NCBI RefSeq assembly: GCF_001571775.1
Contig: NZ_LRVM01000005.1
Location: 1 to 64,000, forward strand
Origin: Anaerotignum neopropionicum
GTDB taxonomy: Bacteria; Bacillota; Clostridia; Lachnospirales; Anaerotignaceae
Length of the DNA stretch: 64,000 nt
Direction: 5' to 3'
The translations under genes and the position numbers were made by a program. Under the pieces are notes generated by a model. It did not search any database. It saw only the letters and a list, made by a program, of their open reading frames with translations, and had not been told where the DNA came from. This document shows, piece after piece, positions 1-8,597 of this stretch (position 1 is the first letter of the stretch; every line of letters begins with the position of its first letter).

Positions 1-36
1 TTCCCATGTTGTATGTGCTAAACTATTATTAGTCAT
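1..36 (-). CDS. tnpA: IS200/IS605-type transposase TnpA, N-terminal fragment at the window edge
   Basis: Only the first 12 codons are inside the window. They start with ATG at 36 behind an AAGGAGGATT ribosome-binding site and read MTNNSLAHTTWE. This resembles the start of IS200-type HUH (Y1) transposases, which typically begin with an NSLSHTTWNCKYH-like stretch. The catalytic HUH and tyrosine motifs lie outside the window, so activity cannot be judged. The subterminal hairpin at 135-153 supports the call. Family assignment from 12 residues plus the hairpin is good but not certain. Confidence 0.7.
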   Translation of the reverse strand, partial: MTNNSLAHTTWE

Positions 37-134
37 TTTGAATCCTCCTTTTGGTCTTTGATGTGGTTGGCAAACCTACATTTATTCTACCAAAGGAGGA
101 TTCGTGCTTACATCTAAAGAACAAACCCTTCCTA

Positions 135-153
135 CCACCGGCATAGCCGGTGG
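135..153 (-). mobile_element. IS200/IS605 subterminal hairpin, element end
   Basis: CCACCGGC, the loop ATA, then GCCGGTGG form a perfect 8-bp GC-rich stem in AT-rich DNA about 100 bp upstream of the transposase start. IS200/IS605 elements carry imperfect or perfect hairpins near each end that TnpA binds as single-stranded DNA. The element end should lie somewhere around 155-175, just before the terminator of the neighbouring kinase. The exact cleavage site cannot be fixed without the other end. Confidence 0.65.
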
Positions 154-176
154 TTTTGTCAAGCTAAAGCGAACAA

Positions 177-214
177 AAAAAGTCGTTGGTAATTGTCTCA
201 CCAACGACTTTTTT
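177..214. terminator. Bidirectional intrinsic terminator
   Basis: AGTCGTTGGT (181-190) pairs perfectly with ACCAACGACT (200-209), flanked by A-runs on one side and T-runs on the other. It lies three bases past the stop codon of the minus-strand kinase and would end that transcript. The flanking A/T tracts let it work in both directions, which would also insulate the kinase from the insertion element. Confidence 0.85.
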
Positions 215-217
215 ATA

Positions 218-2980
218 TTATTCCCCTTTGTTTTCCATGAAATCATCCAAAATTCGGAAAATCTCTTGGGCATTTATTGGCTTTCCAATATGGGCGTCCA
301 TTCCTGCCTCCAGACTCTTTTGGATGTCCTTATCTTCGAAATTTGCGCTCATGCCAATCATCGGTATGCGCATTGCATCCTTTCGAATCAAAGAGCGAAT
401 CATGATTGCCGCTTCACAGCCATTTAACACAGGCATTCGAATATCCATTAAAATTGCATCATAATATCCAACAGGAGATTTTCTGAATAACTCTACACAG
501 GCCTTCCCATTTTCCCCATGCTCTACAATGCAACCCATTTTTTCCAAAATAGCTTTGCAAATTTGCGCATTCATAGGGTGATCCTCACCCAGCAAAATTC
601 TTTTTCCCATTAAAGCATTATCTTGTCCAAAAACGCCGTTTGTCGTGTTTTTTTCTGGGGGATCCTTGCAAATTCCTGTTTCAATTTGCACAACAAATTC
701 CGTTCCCTTTCCCGGCTGACTTTCGCAGTGAATACTACCTCCCATCAGCATAATGAGATTCTTGACAATGGAAAGCCCTAAGCCCGTACCGCTCTCCGCT
801 TGAGAATTTCTGTCCTCTTGCTCAAAGGGTTCAAACATTTTCTTTTGAAACTCTCGGCTCATACCAATCCCTGTGTCCTTCACCACAAAAATTACATTTA
901 GCCGGTTTTCGCAAAAAACATCCACATAAATGAAAAAGTCAACACTCCCCCCCTCGGGCGTAAATTTTATTGCATTGTTGATGAGATTAATAAAAATCTG
1001 CTGCAAGCGCAATTTATCAAACATTACCGCTCGTTGAAAGCCTATTTTTTGCTGTGCATGGAAAATAACGCCCTTCTCCTTTGCTCGCTGCTCCATTACC
1101 GTTTCAATGTCCTGAATAAAATCATTTAAATAATAAGGCTTTGGATTTAATTTCATTTTATTGTTATCAATTGCACTCATATCCAGCGTATCATTGATAA
1201 GCCTAAGCAAATATTTGCTTGTACGATACATTTTTTGGTGATATTCCTTAGATTTTTCCAGCTCTTTGCAATTCATGCCCAAAGAAGACATCCCAATCAC
1301 AGCATGGATAGGTGTACGCATATCATGGCTTATATGAGATAAAAAATCCGATTTTGCTTTGTTTGTCGTTTGCAAAATTTCATTTTCCCTGTTTTTAATT
1401 CGATATAGCACAAAAACAATGCAGTAAGCTGCAAAAACAAATCCCAGCAGTATCACTACAAATGCAAACTGAATCGGATTTGTATAAAGCATGTCAAAAA
1501 AATCACTTTGCCTTGAAGCATTCAATTCCTCTCGAATAATTTCCCGAATACTTTCATGGGAAATACTTGCCAAGCCCTTACTTATAATGGAAAACAAAAT
1601 GGGATCTGCATCTTTTGAAATCCCAACAGAAATCTGCTGGGTGAGCCCTTGTACGGTTCGATACTGAAGCGTGCGGTATTGGGGAATGGACAAAAAATAT
1701 TCCGCTTCATAAGTATTGATATAGGTAAAGTCCGCCGCTTGATTATTTACAGCTTCAATGCATTCCTTTGCCGTATCATAATATATAATGATAACATCCT
1801 CAGGCGTCTGTTCTTTCAAAATTTCAGAAATATAATACCCTCTGGGCAAAGCAAGATATCGATACTCCTCACAATTGCCTTTCATTACCATCACATAATC
1901 CATGCTTAAATAGGGCGCAGTAATATAGGCATTATACTCATTTGCCAGTTGATAGCTATAGGTAACACCGGACAGTATGTCGTAATCGCCGCTTTTAAAT
2001 AATTCTTTTTTCTGTTCGTGCTTATCCACTTTGGAATATTCGAAATTTAACCCTGTAGCCGCGGAAACCTCCTTCAGCACATCAATGCCAATACCATAGG
2101 GGATACCGTTTTTCTCTACAGATTCAAAAGGTATTCTTGCTGAGTCATACAAAACTTGAGCAGTGGGATGCGCCGCTAAGTAGGCTGTTTCCTCTTTTGA
2201 CAAAACGACAGGTTGTCCGGCAGAAAAATCATAATATTTTTGATATAAATCTTTATTGAAATTAGGCGCTGCTGCCTTGATTTTTTCCATGGCTTCATTC
2301 AATCCGCTTAAAACCTTTTCATTGCCCTTTGTTGTAACATAATAAATCATGTCATAATCAAATCTTGCTATAACGCGGTAATTGGGGGAATTTTGCTTGC
2401 TGCTGATGAGGGCGGCATCCACTTTTTTGTTGTGAATTGCATCAAACAATTCTTCATTGGTTTCAAATGTAACAGTGTTCACAGAAAAATGATTATTCGT
2501 ACAATACGCCTGCAGTCCCTGGTTTCTAGCAAAGTTCTTCTGTAGTCCCACAGTCATTCCATCAAAACTTTGAAAATCCTCATAAGCAAACGCTGTATTC
2601 TCCAGATCAGTAACCAGCAAAGACATATTAATCCCCGAAGGATAATCGGAAAAAGCATAAAATTCCTCTCTCTCAGGTGTTTTCTGCAACAGTCCCAAAA
2701 TATCAATTTCCCCATTTTTCAACATTTGCTGACATTCGTTAAATGATGCAGACGTCACAAATTCGTATTCCCAGCCTGTATATTGAGAAATGGCTTGCAG
2801 ATAATCATAGCCATATCCCGAACAGGCACCGTCAGCATCTATATTTTGATAATACGGAAATTCATAAAAACCAACCCGAACAACGTTGTTTTTTTCTTCC
2901 CCAAACACAAAATTGAAGCACGCAAAAAAAACCATAACACTCAGTAATATCGTTAACAAAGCTCTGCCCTTGGTTTTCAT
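218..2980 (-). CDS. Hybrid sensor histidine kinase with two periplasmic-binding-protein-type sensor domains
   Basis: A membrane hybrid kinase of about 920 residues. A signal/anchor sequence is followed by two tandem SBP_bac_3-like regions (about 30-270 and 275-490) that would sense small molecules outside the cell, then one membrane segment (about 500-522). The HisKA motif SHDMRTP has its phospho-accepting His near residue 550. The HATPase boxes are visible (NNAIKF near 674, DTGIG, GTGLGLS near 732), and a C-terminal receiver domain carries the motif MDIRMP near 846. ATG at 2980 is chosen over an in-frame GTG at 2986 because GGAGG lies seven bases upstream. The gene is monocistronic, and no response-regulator or target gene lies next to it. 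The architecture resembles BvgS/EvgS-type kinases; the ligand cannot be read from the sequence. Confidence 0.9.
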   Translation of the reverse strand: MKTKGRALLTILLSVMVFFACFNFVFGEEKNNVVRVGFYEFPYYQNIDADGACSGYGYDYLQAISQYTGWEYEFVTSASFNECQQMLKNGEIDILGLLQKTPEREEFYAFSDYPSGINMSLLVTDLENTAFAYEDFQSFDGMTVGLQKNFARNQGLQAYCTNNHFSVNTVTFETNEELFDAIHNKKVDAALISSKQNSPNYRVIARFDYDMIYYVTTKGNEKVLSGLNEAMEKIKAAAPNFNKDLYQKYYDFSAGQPVVLSKEETAYLAAHPTAQVLYDSARIPFESVEKNGIPYGIGIDVLKEVSAATGLNFEYSKVDKHEQKKELFKSGDYDILSGVTYSYQLANEYNAYITAPYLSMDYVMVMKGNCEEYRYLALPRGYYISEILKEQTPEDVIIIYYDTAKECIEAVNNQAADFTYINTYEAEYFLSIPQYRTLQYRTVQGLTQQISVGISKDADPILFSIISKGLASISHESIREIIREELNASRQSDFFDMLYTNPIQFAFVVILLGFVFAAYCIVFVLYRIKNRENEILQTTNKAKSDFLSHISHDMRTPIHAVIGMSSLGMNCKELEKSKEYHQKMYRTSKYLLRLINDTLDMSAIDNNKMKLNPKPYYLNDFIQDIETVMEQRAKEKGVIFHAQQKIGFQRAVMFDKLRLQQIFINLINNAIKFTPEGGSVDFFIYVDVFCENRLNVIFVVKDTGIGMSREFQKKMFEPFEQEDRNSQAESGTGLGLSIVKNLIMLMGGSIHCESQPGKGTEFVVQIETGICKDPPEKNTTNGVFGQDNALMGKRILLGEDHPMNAQICKAILEKMGCIVEHGENGKACVELFRKSPVGYYDAILMDIRMPVLNGCEAAIMIRSLIRKDAMRIPMIGMSANFEDKDIQKSLEAGMDAHIGKPINAQEIFRILDDFMENKGE

Positions 2981-3710
2981 TTGCACACCTCCTTCTTTTT
3001 CTTTTTTACATCAATCCATTTCCAAAAAATCTAGCGCCTAATTTACAGCTCGATATTTGCAGTTTAAAAAAAACGATGAAATTTAGCATCCCTTCAAACT
3101 GAATTGATTATAAAGCATTTTGGGGATCACACCTGGACTGCGCATTTTTAAAATGTCATGCGTTTTAAATTCCTTCGCCAATGATTGTTTCAATACAATT
3201 CTGCTTTTCAAAGAACAGGTGAGGAATTTTGCCATGTTGCTTTTCTTTCAAAAATCCTCCGTTTAGAATGGTCTTCATAAGAAATGGCGACCTTTCAAAA
3301 CAGCTCAACTCCACGAAATCTTCTCATCGTTACTTTTGCAAATTTCATAATAAAAAATCATTACAAATAAATCCCCTTTGATTTTTTTGGTAACATTTGT
3401 TAGTTTTTTTAATAATATAATATGCCTTTTTCTTACAAAAATCAACAACTCTCTAAAGATTCAAAAAGTTACAGCTCTTTAAAAAATATAAAACCGAGTA
3501 AAATCAGCTTTTTCAAGTTTTAAAAAATTTTTTTTTGGAAGCTTGATAATTTTTTAAATACTTTTTTGTCACATAAAAAAATTATGCTTGGCTTTATGCA
3601 AATGCTGATTCTTTCTCCCCTCTTAGCCTGTACTTATTTTGTAGTATAAGCACTATCATTTACCTTCACAATATTATGATATTAATAAACCATATTAAGG
3701 TGGTGCTTCT
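2981..3710. other. Intergenic region, very AT-rich, no gene seen
   Basis: About 730 bases between divergent genes. Both strands are rich in stops, and the stretch from 3360 to 3560 is dominated by A and T runs. It must hold promoters for the kinase (minus) and the amidase (plus), but I could not pick a convincing -35/-10 pair. No tRNA, repeat or conserved RNA element was recognised. Confidence 0.5.
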
Positions 3711-4268
3711 ATGGCAATTAAAATATATATAGATCAAGGGCATAGCCGTGGCGTAAATGCAGGCGCCGAAGGCTTTGGCTTATACGAACAAGATGTTGTT
3801 TGGCAGGTAGGAATGTATTTGGCAGACCTTTTAAATAATACCCCCGGGTATGAAGCCAGGGTTTCCCGTCCAACCATCGACACAGTCTTGGGATATAATA
3901 ATTCAACCAGCCTTGCCGCCAGAGTTGCCGATGCAAACGCTTGGGGCGCAGATTACTTCATCAGTATTCACACCAATGCCTCAACAAACCCAAGCTATAA
4001 CGGCAGCGAGGTCTATATCTACAGCGATTTATCCCCGTCTCTTCCTTTGGCTGAAACCATACTCCAACAGTTGGTGGCAGAAATGGGAACAAAAAACAAT
4101 GGTATCTTTTTAAGTCCCAGATTTTACGTTCTCAGAAGAACGCAAATGCCCTCCCTTTTGGTGGAACTGGCATATATCACAAATGCACAGGATGCAGAAA
4201 AACTGCGCAATAATCAGTTTGAATTTGCCCAGGCAATTTATGATGGAATCCGCATCCAGTTAGGCTGA
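3711..4268 (+). CDS. N-acetylmuramoyl-L-alanine amidase (Amidase_3 family)
   Basis: A 185-residue zinc amidase that would cleave the bond between N-acetylmuramic acid and the stem peptide of peptidoglycan. The whole protein is one Amidase_3 domain. The first zinc-binding His is in IDQGHS (residues 7-12), a further His is in FISIHTNAS (about 82-90), and the catalytic Glu is probably the one in LLVELAYITN near the C-terminus. There is no signal peptide or cell-wall-binding repeat, so it resembles mother-cell lysis (CwlC-like) or phage-type amidases rather than secreted autolysins. AAGGTGGTG lies just before the ATG. A terminator follows at 4338. Confidence 0.88.
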   Translation: MAIKIYIDQGHSRGVNAGAEGFGLYEQDVVWQVGMYLADLLNNTPGYEARVSRPTIDTVLGYNNSTSLAARVADANAWGADYFISIHTNASTNPSYNGSEVYIYSDLSPSLPLAETILQQLVAEMGTKNNGIFLSPRFYVLRRTQMPSLLVELAYITNAQDAEKLRNNQFEFAQAIYDGIRIQLG

Positions 4269-4337
4269 GCCGACCAAAAACCTTTTCTTTAACATATCTA
4301 TTTTCAAAAAGACATGGAATAATTTTGGAAAACTTAA

Positions 4338-4387
4338 GCCCGTTTGCAGCGGAGATGATATCCTCAACAAGCGGGCCTTTTTTTACG
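4338..4387 (+). terminator. Intrinsic terminator after the amidase gene
   Basis: GCCCGTTTG (4338-4346) pairs with CAAGCGGGC (4368-4376), with one G-T pair, followed by C and seven T. It separates the amidase gene from the next plus-strand gene. Confidence 0.75.
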
Positions 4388-4455
4388 CCAATGCAGTTTT
4401 TGAAAAAGTGCATATAACCTTCAATCGTATGAATATAAATAAATAAACCGTTGAA

Positions 4456-5490
4456 ATGAGAATGAAAATGAAACGAATATCTTGGAAGCCACCAAAAATT
4501 CAATTGATTTCAAAGAAAATTGTATTTTTAATTTTGCTTTTATGCCTGAGCATCGTTCTATTTTGTATTTTTCCTCTTACCAAAAAAGAGGAGCCTGTGC
4601 GAATGGTGATGGGTGGATTGCTCGCTACACAAAGTATAAACTGTGAGGACTTCTTAGAAAGCTACTCGGAGGACTTTGAAACCTATTTTCGACCCTCAAA
4701 CCTTCCTGTTTTAAACACTAGAATATTGTCCCATGATTTGCTTGATAAGAATTACGGAAAAAAACCGGAGGAAATCTCCTTGCCTGATGGCCTTTTGGAT
4801 ACTCCGGAAAATACCATTTTAAATTTTTACAGCATTTTGCGTGATGCAGCAAATCCCGTTGCGGATAAATCGGCGGGTTGCGGCACCATCGGCCTTGATA
4901 AAACGCCCTACCCAACTTCTTACCAATTTCTTTCCTACGAATATCAACAAAACCTGTCCTACGAGTCTTATTTAAAAAGCTATGAAAACATATTACATAT
5001 AAATCTAATTAAATTTCACCCCCTTCCTTTGGGAAAAGCCGAAGAAAACGCCGCTCGATATTTTGTGGAGCTGGAAACCATAGAAGGTACGGACAAGGAA
5101 ATAGGGGTTTTTGCCTACTATTACGGCTTTGTGGATTTAAAAAAAGAAAAAAATCAATTTAAAATTACCAACATTTACTATTTTGGCGAAAATTTTTTAT
5201 GCGCACCCTATCATGGCTGGCATTGGGATGCCGAGTCCAATGTAGCAATCCGTTATGGAGATTGGTGCAAGCTGATACAGGGGGATATTCAAAAAAGTCA
5301 AACAGATGATATCGTCCGCATCATTTTTGACGGAACCGACGGCTATCAATACTGTATCGTCTTCTTCCAATTAACAAACAGTACCGATTTAGAGGTTGCT
5401 CAATATCGCAAGCTTCCAGGCGGCACATGGAAGCCAATTACCATTACCGTTGAGGAATGTCTGGAGAATAAAAAAAGCACGGCCCAATAA
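4456..5490 (+). CDS. Membrane-anchored protein of unknown function
   Basis: A 344-residue protein not recognised as a named family. A basic N-terminus is followed by one hydrophobic segment (about residues 23-44), and the remainder is a soluble extracytoplasmic region rich in aromatic and acidic residues. Type II membrane anchoring or an uncleaved signal is likely. ATG codons at 4456, 4462 and 4468 are all in frame and none has a strong ribosome-binding site, so the start is uncertain by a few residues. It ends at a shared terminator facing the TRAP transporter genes. The composition looks like neighbouring genes, so there is no sign of recent transfer. Confidence 0.7.
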   Translation: MRMKMKRISWKPPKIQLISKKIVFLILLLCLSIVLFCIFPLTKKEEPVRMVMGGLLATQSINCEDFLESYSEDFETYFRPSNLPVLNTRILSHDLLDKNYGKKPEEISLPDGLLDTPENTILNFYSILRDAANPVADKSAGCGTIGLDKTPYPTSYQFLSYEYQQNLSYESYLKSYENILHINLIKFHPLPLGKAEENAARYFVELETIEGTDKEIGVFAYYYGFVDLKKEKNQFKITNIYYFGENFLCAPYHGWHWDAESNVAIRYGDWCKLIQGDIQKSQTDDIVRIIFDGTDGYQYCIVFFQLTNSTDLEVAQYRKLPGGTWKPITITVEECLENKKSTAQ

Positions 5491-5495
5491 AATTA

Positions 5496-5540
5496 CAAAA
5501 AGCCCCGATATGAATTATCATACTCGGAGCTTTTTCTATT
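5496..5540. terminator. Bidirectional terminator between convergent genes
   Basis: AAAAAGC-CCGA-TATG pairs with CATACTCGGAGCTTTTT, with one G-T pair and one bulge, and has T-runs on both strands. It serves the unknown membrane protein on the plus strand and dctM, which ends about 75 bases further on, on the minus strand. Confidence 0.75.
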
Positions 5541-5613
5541 TTTTTCAAAGCTTATGTACTGTTAAGAATATTTGAAAGTCTCGCCATCCAATCAAGTTGA
5601 AGGCTTACGTCCA

Positions 5614-6876
5614 TTAGAAAATAATGCTTGGTATAAATACGGGAACGTATACAATCAAGAAGAAAATAACAATTAAGCCTATCAAGTACGGAATAACTGC
5701 CTTTGAAATCCTCTCAATTGGCATACCCGTGATACTGGATGCCACAAAAAGGTTAATTGCGACAGGTGGCGTAATCATACCGATGGCAATACCAACGGTA
5801 AAAAGAATGCCAAAGTGAATCAAGTTAACATCCAACGCCTTCATCAGCGGCAAAAATACCGGTGTTAAAATAATTACCGCAGAGGAGGTTTCCATAAATA
5901 TCCCTGCAATTAAGACAATTACTGAAACCAAAAACATAATCACAAGTTTATTGCCGGAAACGGATAGTACCGCCGTTGCAATAGATTCTGGAATTTTCCA
6001 ATTTGCCAAAACCCAGCCAAAAACACCGCTACAACCAATAATAATCATAATAATGGCTGAGGTCTTTATACTGCCCACCATGATGTTGTATAAGGATTTT
6101 AAGGTTAAATCCCGATAAACAAAGGCGGATACAATGAGGGCATATACAACGGCAATTACCGCCGCCTCCGAAGGTGTGAAATAACCGGAGAAAATGCCGC
6201 CCAAAATAATCAAAGGCATAAGTAAACCCCAAATGGAGCGTTTTAAGGTGGCCCAAACATTTCTCAACGAAAAGGGCGTTCCCTTGGGATAATCAAACTT
6301 ATAGGCCTGCCATAAGGAAATGGCAATCAATGCAACCCCCATCAAAATTCCTGGCAAAAAGCCGTTTTGGAACAGCTTCGTTACACTTTGCTCCGCCACA
6401 ACGGCATACAAAACCATTGGAACAGAAGGAGGGATTACAACACCGATCGTGCCCGCAGAAGCAATCAAGGCCGCTGAGGATTCAGCATTATAGCCTCTTT
6501 CTTCCAATTCAGGAATCAAGGTTGCACCAACGGCAGCCGTAGTTGCTGCGCCGGAGCCGGAAATTGCAGCAAAAAACATACCTGCCACTACGGATACAAT
6601 GGAAAGACCGCCACGAATACCGCCAACCAAGGACTCCGCAAAGGCAACCAAACGCTTACTGATCGCACCGCTTGCCAATAAATCTCCCGCAAAGATGAAA
6701 AACGGAATGGCAATCAAAGAAAAGGAATCGGAAGCCGCAAACATTCTTTGCACAATGACCAGCCTATCCACACCACCAGCAAAGAGTACCGCAACAGCGG
6801 CAAGGCCGATGGAAAACGCAACAGGAACGCCAATGGCTAAGCATAGAAAAAATACACCAAATAACACCAGGCTCAT
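5614..6876 (-). CDS. dctM: TRAP transporter large permease subunit DctM
   Basis: A 420-residue, highly hydrophobic protein of the DctM family with about a dozen membrane segments. It is the transport-competent subunit of a TRAP importer, which couples solute uptake to a Na+ or H+ gradient. The family pattern is clear: N-terminal LFLCLAIGVPVAFSIGLA, the glycine/alanine-rich loop GSGAATTAAVG, and C-terminal IGMITPPVAINLFV. GGGAGG lies before the ATG. The start overlaps the stop of dctQ by four bases (ATGA), showing translational coupling. The substrate is unknown; the neighbourhood (ilvD, leucine genes) suggests a carboxylate or keto acid, but that is inference. Confidence 0.95.
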   Translation of the reverse strand: MSLVLFGVFFLCLAIGVPVAFSIGLAAVAVLFAGGVDRLVIVQRMFAASDSFSLIAIPFFIFAGDLLASGAISKRLVAFAESLVGGIRGGLSIVSVVAGMFFAAISGSGAATTAAVGATLIPELEERGYNAESSAALIASAGTIGVVIPPSVPMVLYAVVAEQSVTKLFQNGFLPGILMGVALIAISLWQAYKFDYPKGTPFSLRNVWATLKRSIWGLLMPLIILGGIFSGYFTPSEAAVIAVVYALIVSAFVYRDLTLKSLYNIMVGSIKTSAIIMIIIGCSGVFGWVLANWKIPESIATAVLSVSGNKLVIMFLVSVIVLIAGIFMETSSAVIILTPVFLPLMKALDVNLIHFGILFTVGIAIGMITPPVAINLFVASSITGMPIERISKAVIPYLIGLIVIFFLIVYVPVFIPSIIF

Positions 6877-7367
6877 TGTTTTTCCTCCCCCTTTGCAAAT
6901 ATCTCGCCCAAAATAGCATCAAGGGCATGAATTTCCATAATACTACAGCCCAATGGAACGGCAAGGTACATATACCTCATGGGTATATGCAGCGCCGCTG
7001 ACTTTTGCGTGCCCATCAAGCCCATATACCGAAAACCATGATAAATTGCAAGGGCAAAAAAGAAACCGCAAAGAATATGTACCAAAATTTTTGCAAAGCT
7101 CTTCAGCTTGCCCGGAAGCAAACCCTGTAAAAATAAAACGGCAATGTTGCTGCCCGATTTATAAACACAGCCTGCTCCCAGCAAGGAGGCCCAGATCAAA
7201 AAGTATCTGGCCAATTCCTCGCTCCAAGAAAGCGCCGTAAAAAATACACGGCAAATAATTTGAACAAACGTAACCACTACCATTGCGCCCAGAAGGGCTA
7301 CGCAAATTGTCAAACACACCTTGTTTATGGCGTTGCTTAACTTCCTATAATTTGTTATGACTGACAT
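6873..7367 (-). CDS. dctQ: TRAP transporter small permease subunit DctQ
   Basis: A 164-residue membrane protein with four predicted membrane segments and the DctQ hallmark of a conserved Trp/Glu pair after the second segment (ALSWSEELARYFLIW). It forms the membrane complex with DctM. GAAGGAGGG precedes the ATG. The gene lies 30 bases after dctP and overlaps dctM by four bases, so the three genes form one operon in the usual P-Q-M order. Confidence 0.95.
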   Translation of the reverse strand: MSVITNYRKLSNAINKVCLTICVALLGAMVVVTFVQIICRVFFTALSWSEELARYFLIWASLLGAGCVYKSGSNIAVLFLQGLLPGKLKSFAKILVHILCGFFFALAIYHGFRYMGLMGTQKSAALHIPMRYMYLAVPLGCSIMEIHALDAILGEIFAKGEEKQ

Positions 7368-7397
7368 AAGTAGCCCTCCTTCAGCTAAGCAAAATAC

Positions 7398-8426
7398 TTA
7401 CTTGCTCAATACATCCTGAATCTGTGCAATCAAATCGGAATACTTTTGACCATATTTGTCATAAGTAGGCTGAACAGCTGCTTTAAAGGAGTCAACATCA
7501 GGATTTTCCACTACTTCTACGCCGTTTGCCTTGATATCCTCCAGCTGATTTGCTTCGTTATCAGCAACCCACTGACGCTCAAATTCTGCAGCTTCTTGTG
7601 CAGCTTCTTTGAAGGCAACCTGCACATCTTCGGGTAATGCGTTGAATTTCTGCAAACTCATTGTGATGATTGCAGATGCATAAGCATGGCGTGTCATTGT
7701 TAAATATTTCTGAGATTCCCACAATTTGAAAGAATGAATAACATTTACAGGATTTTCCTGTCCGTCGATGGTATGCTGCTGCAAAGCGGTTAATGCTTCA
7801 GACCAAGCCATAGGCACTGCATTTACACCCAAAGACTCAAATGTGGAGATATAAACTTCATTTTCCATAACGCGAACCTTCAGGCCTTTTACATCCGCAG
7901 CAGTGGTAACAGACTTAACATTATTTGTTAAATTTCTGAAACCTCTTTCTGCATAAGCCAAGCCCTTCAGGTTTGCCCCTTCAAATTTGTCCAATAAGCC
8001 CTGTCCAATTTCGCCGTCTAATACCTTATAAGCGGAAGCATTGTCGGGGAACAGGAAAGGCATATCCAATACGCCCATTTCGGGAATAAAGTTTACAAAA
8101 GGTCCGCTGGTGATAATACCCATATCCAAAGTACCCATTTGCATGCTTTCCAACATTGTTCTCTCGTCTCCCAAAGAGCCGTTGGGATAGATTTCAACTT
8201 CATATGCCCCGTCAGTTTTTTCTGCAACCAATTCTTTAAATTTTTCTGCTGCAATTTGAAAACTGTCCTGCTCATTTACAGTGGTACCCAACTTAATAAT
8301 TACGGGTTCTGCTGCTCCTGCTGCATCATTTCCTCCTGCTGCCGGTTGTGTTGTGCTGCCGCCGCAAGCGGTCAAAGCTACAACAAGTGCGGTTGTCATA
8401 GCAACCATTGACAAAAAACGTTTCAT
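7398..8426 (-). CDS. dctP: TRAP transporter solute-binding lipoprotein DctP
   Basis: A 342-residue extracytoplasmic binding protein of the DctP family. The signal peptide ends in a lipobox (VVALTACGG), so the mature protein is lipid-anchored through Cys 21, as expected in a Gram-positive cell. The body shows family features such as GTLDMGIITSGPFVNFIP and the substrate-contacting Arg region GLKVRVMENEVY. Position-specific ligand prediction is not possible by eye. It is the first gene of dctPQM and lies 171 bases downstream of ilvD on the same strand, so transcription from the ilvD promoter may extend into it; no terminator is visible in the gap. Confidence 0.95.
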   Translation of the reverse strand: MKRFLSMVAMTTALVVALTACGGSTTQPAAGGNDAAGAAEPVIIKLGTTVNEQDSFQIAAEKFKELVAEKTDGAYEVEIYPNGSLGDERTMLESMQMGTLDMGIITSGPFVNFIPEMGVLDMPFLFPDNASAYKVLDGEIGQGLLDKFEGANLKGLAYAERGFRNLTNNVKSVTTAADVKGLKVRVMENEVYISTFESLGVNAVPMAWSEALTALQQHTIDGQENPVNVIHSFKLWESQKYLTMTRHAYASAIITMSLQKFNALPEDVQVAFKEAAQEAAEFERQWVADNEANQLEDIKANGVEVVENPDVDSFKAAVQPTYDKYGQKYSDLIAQIQDVLSK

Positions 8427-8597
8427 ACTTTTTTACCCCTTCCTAGATAATAAATTGATTTTTAATTTTTTTTGAATCCCTTCGTTTCTATTTTTCTTTG
8501 CAAAAATTTTAAAAACCCTTAAAGAAGCTGCAAAGATAAATTTGAAAAAAGAGTTTTCATTTTCCATAATATCATACCAAACGCCCTATTACCACGT

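Noticed and set aside
104-427. 107-codon plus-strand frame starting near the insertion element end
   Set aside because: It runs through the terminator and antisense to the kinase; only the GGAGG before it looks like a signal.
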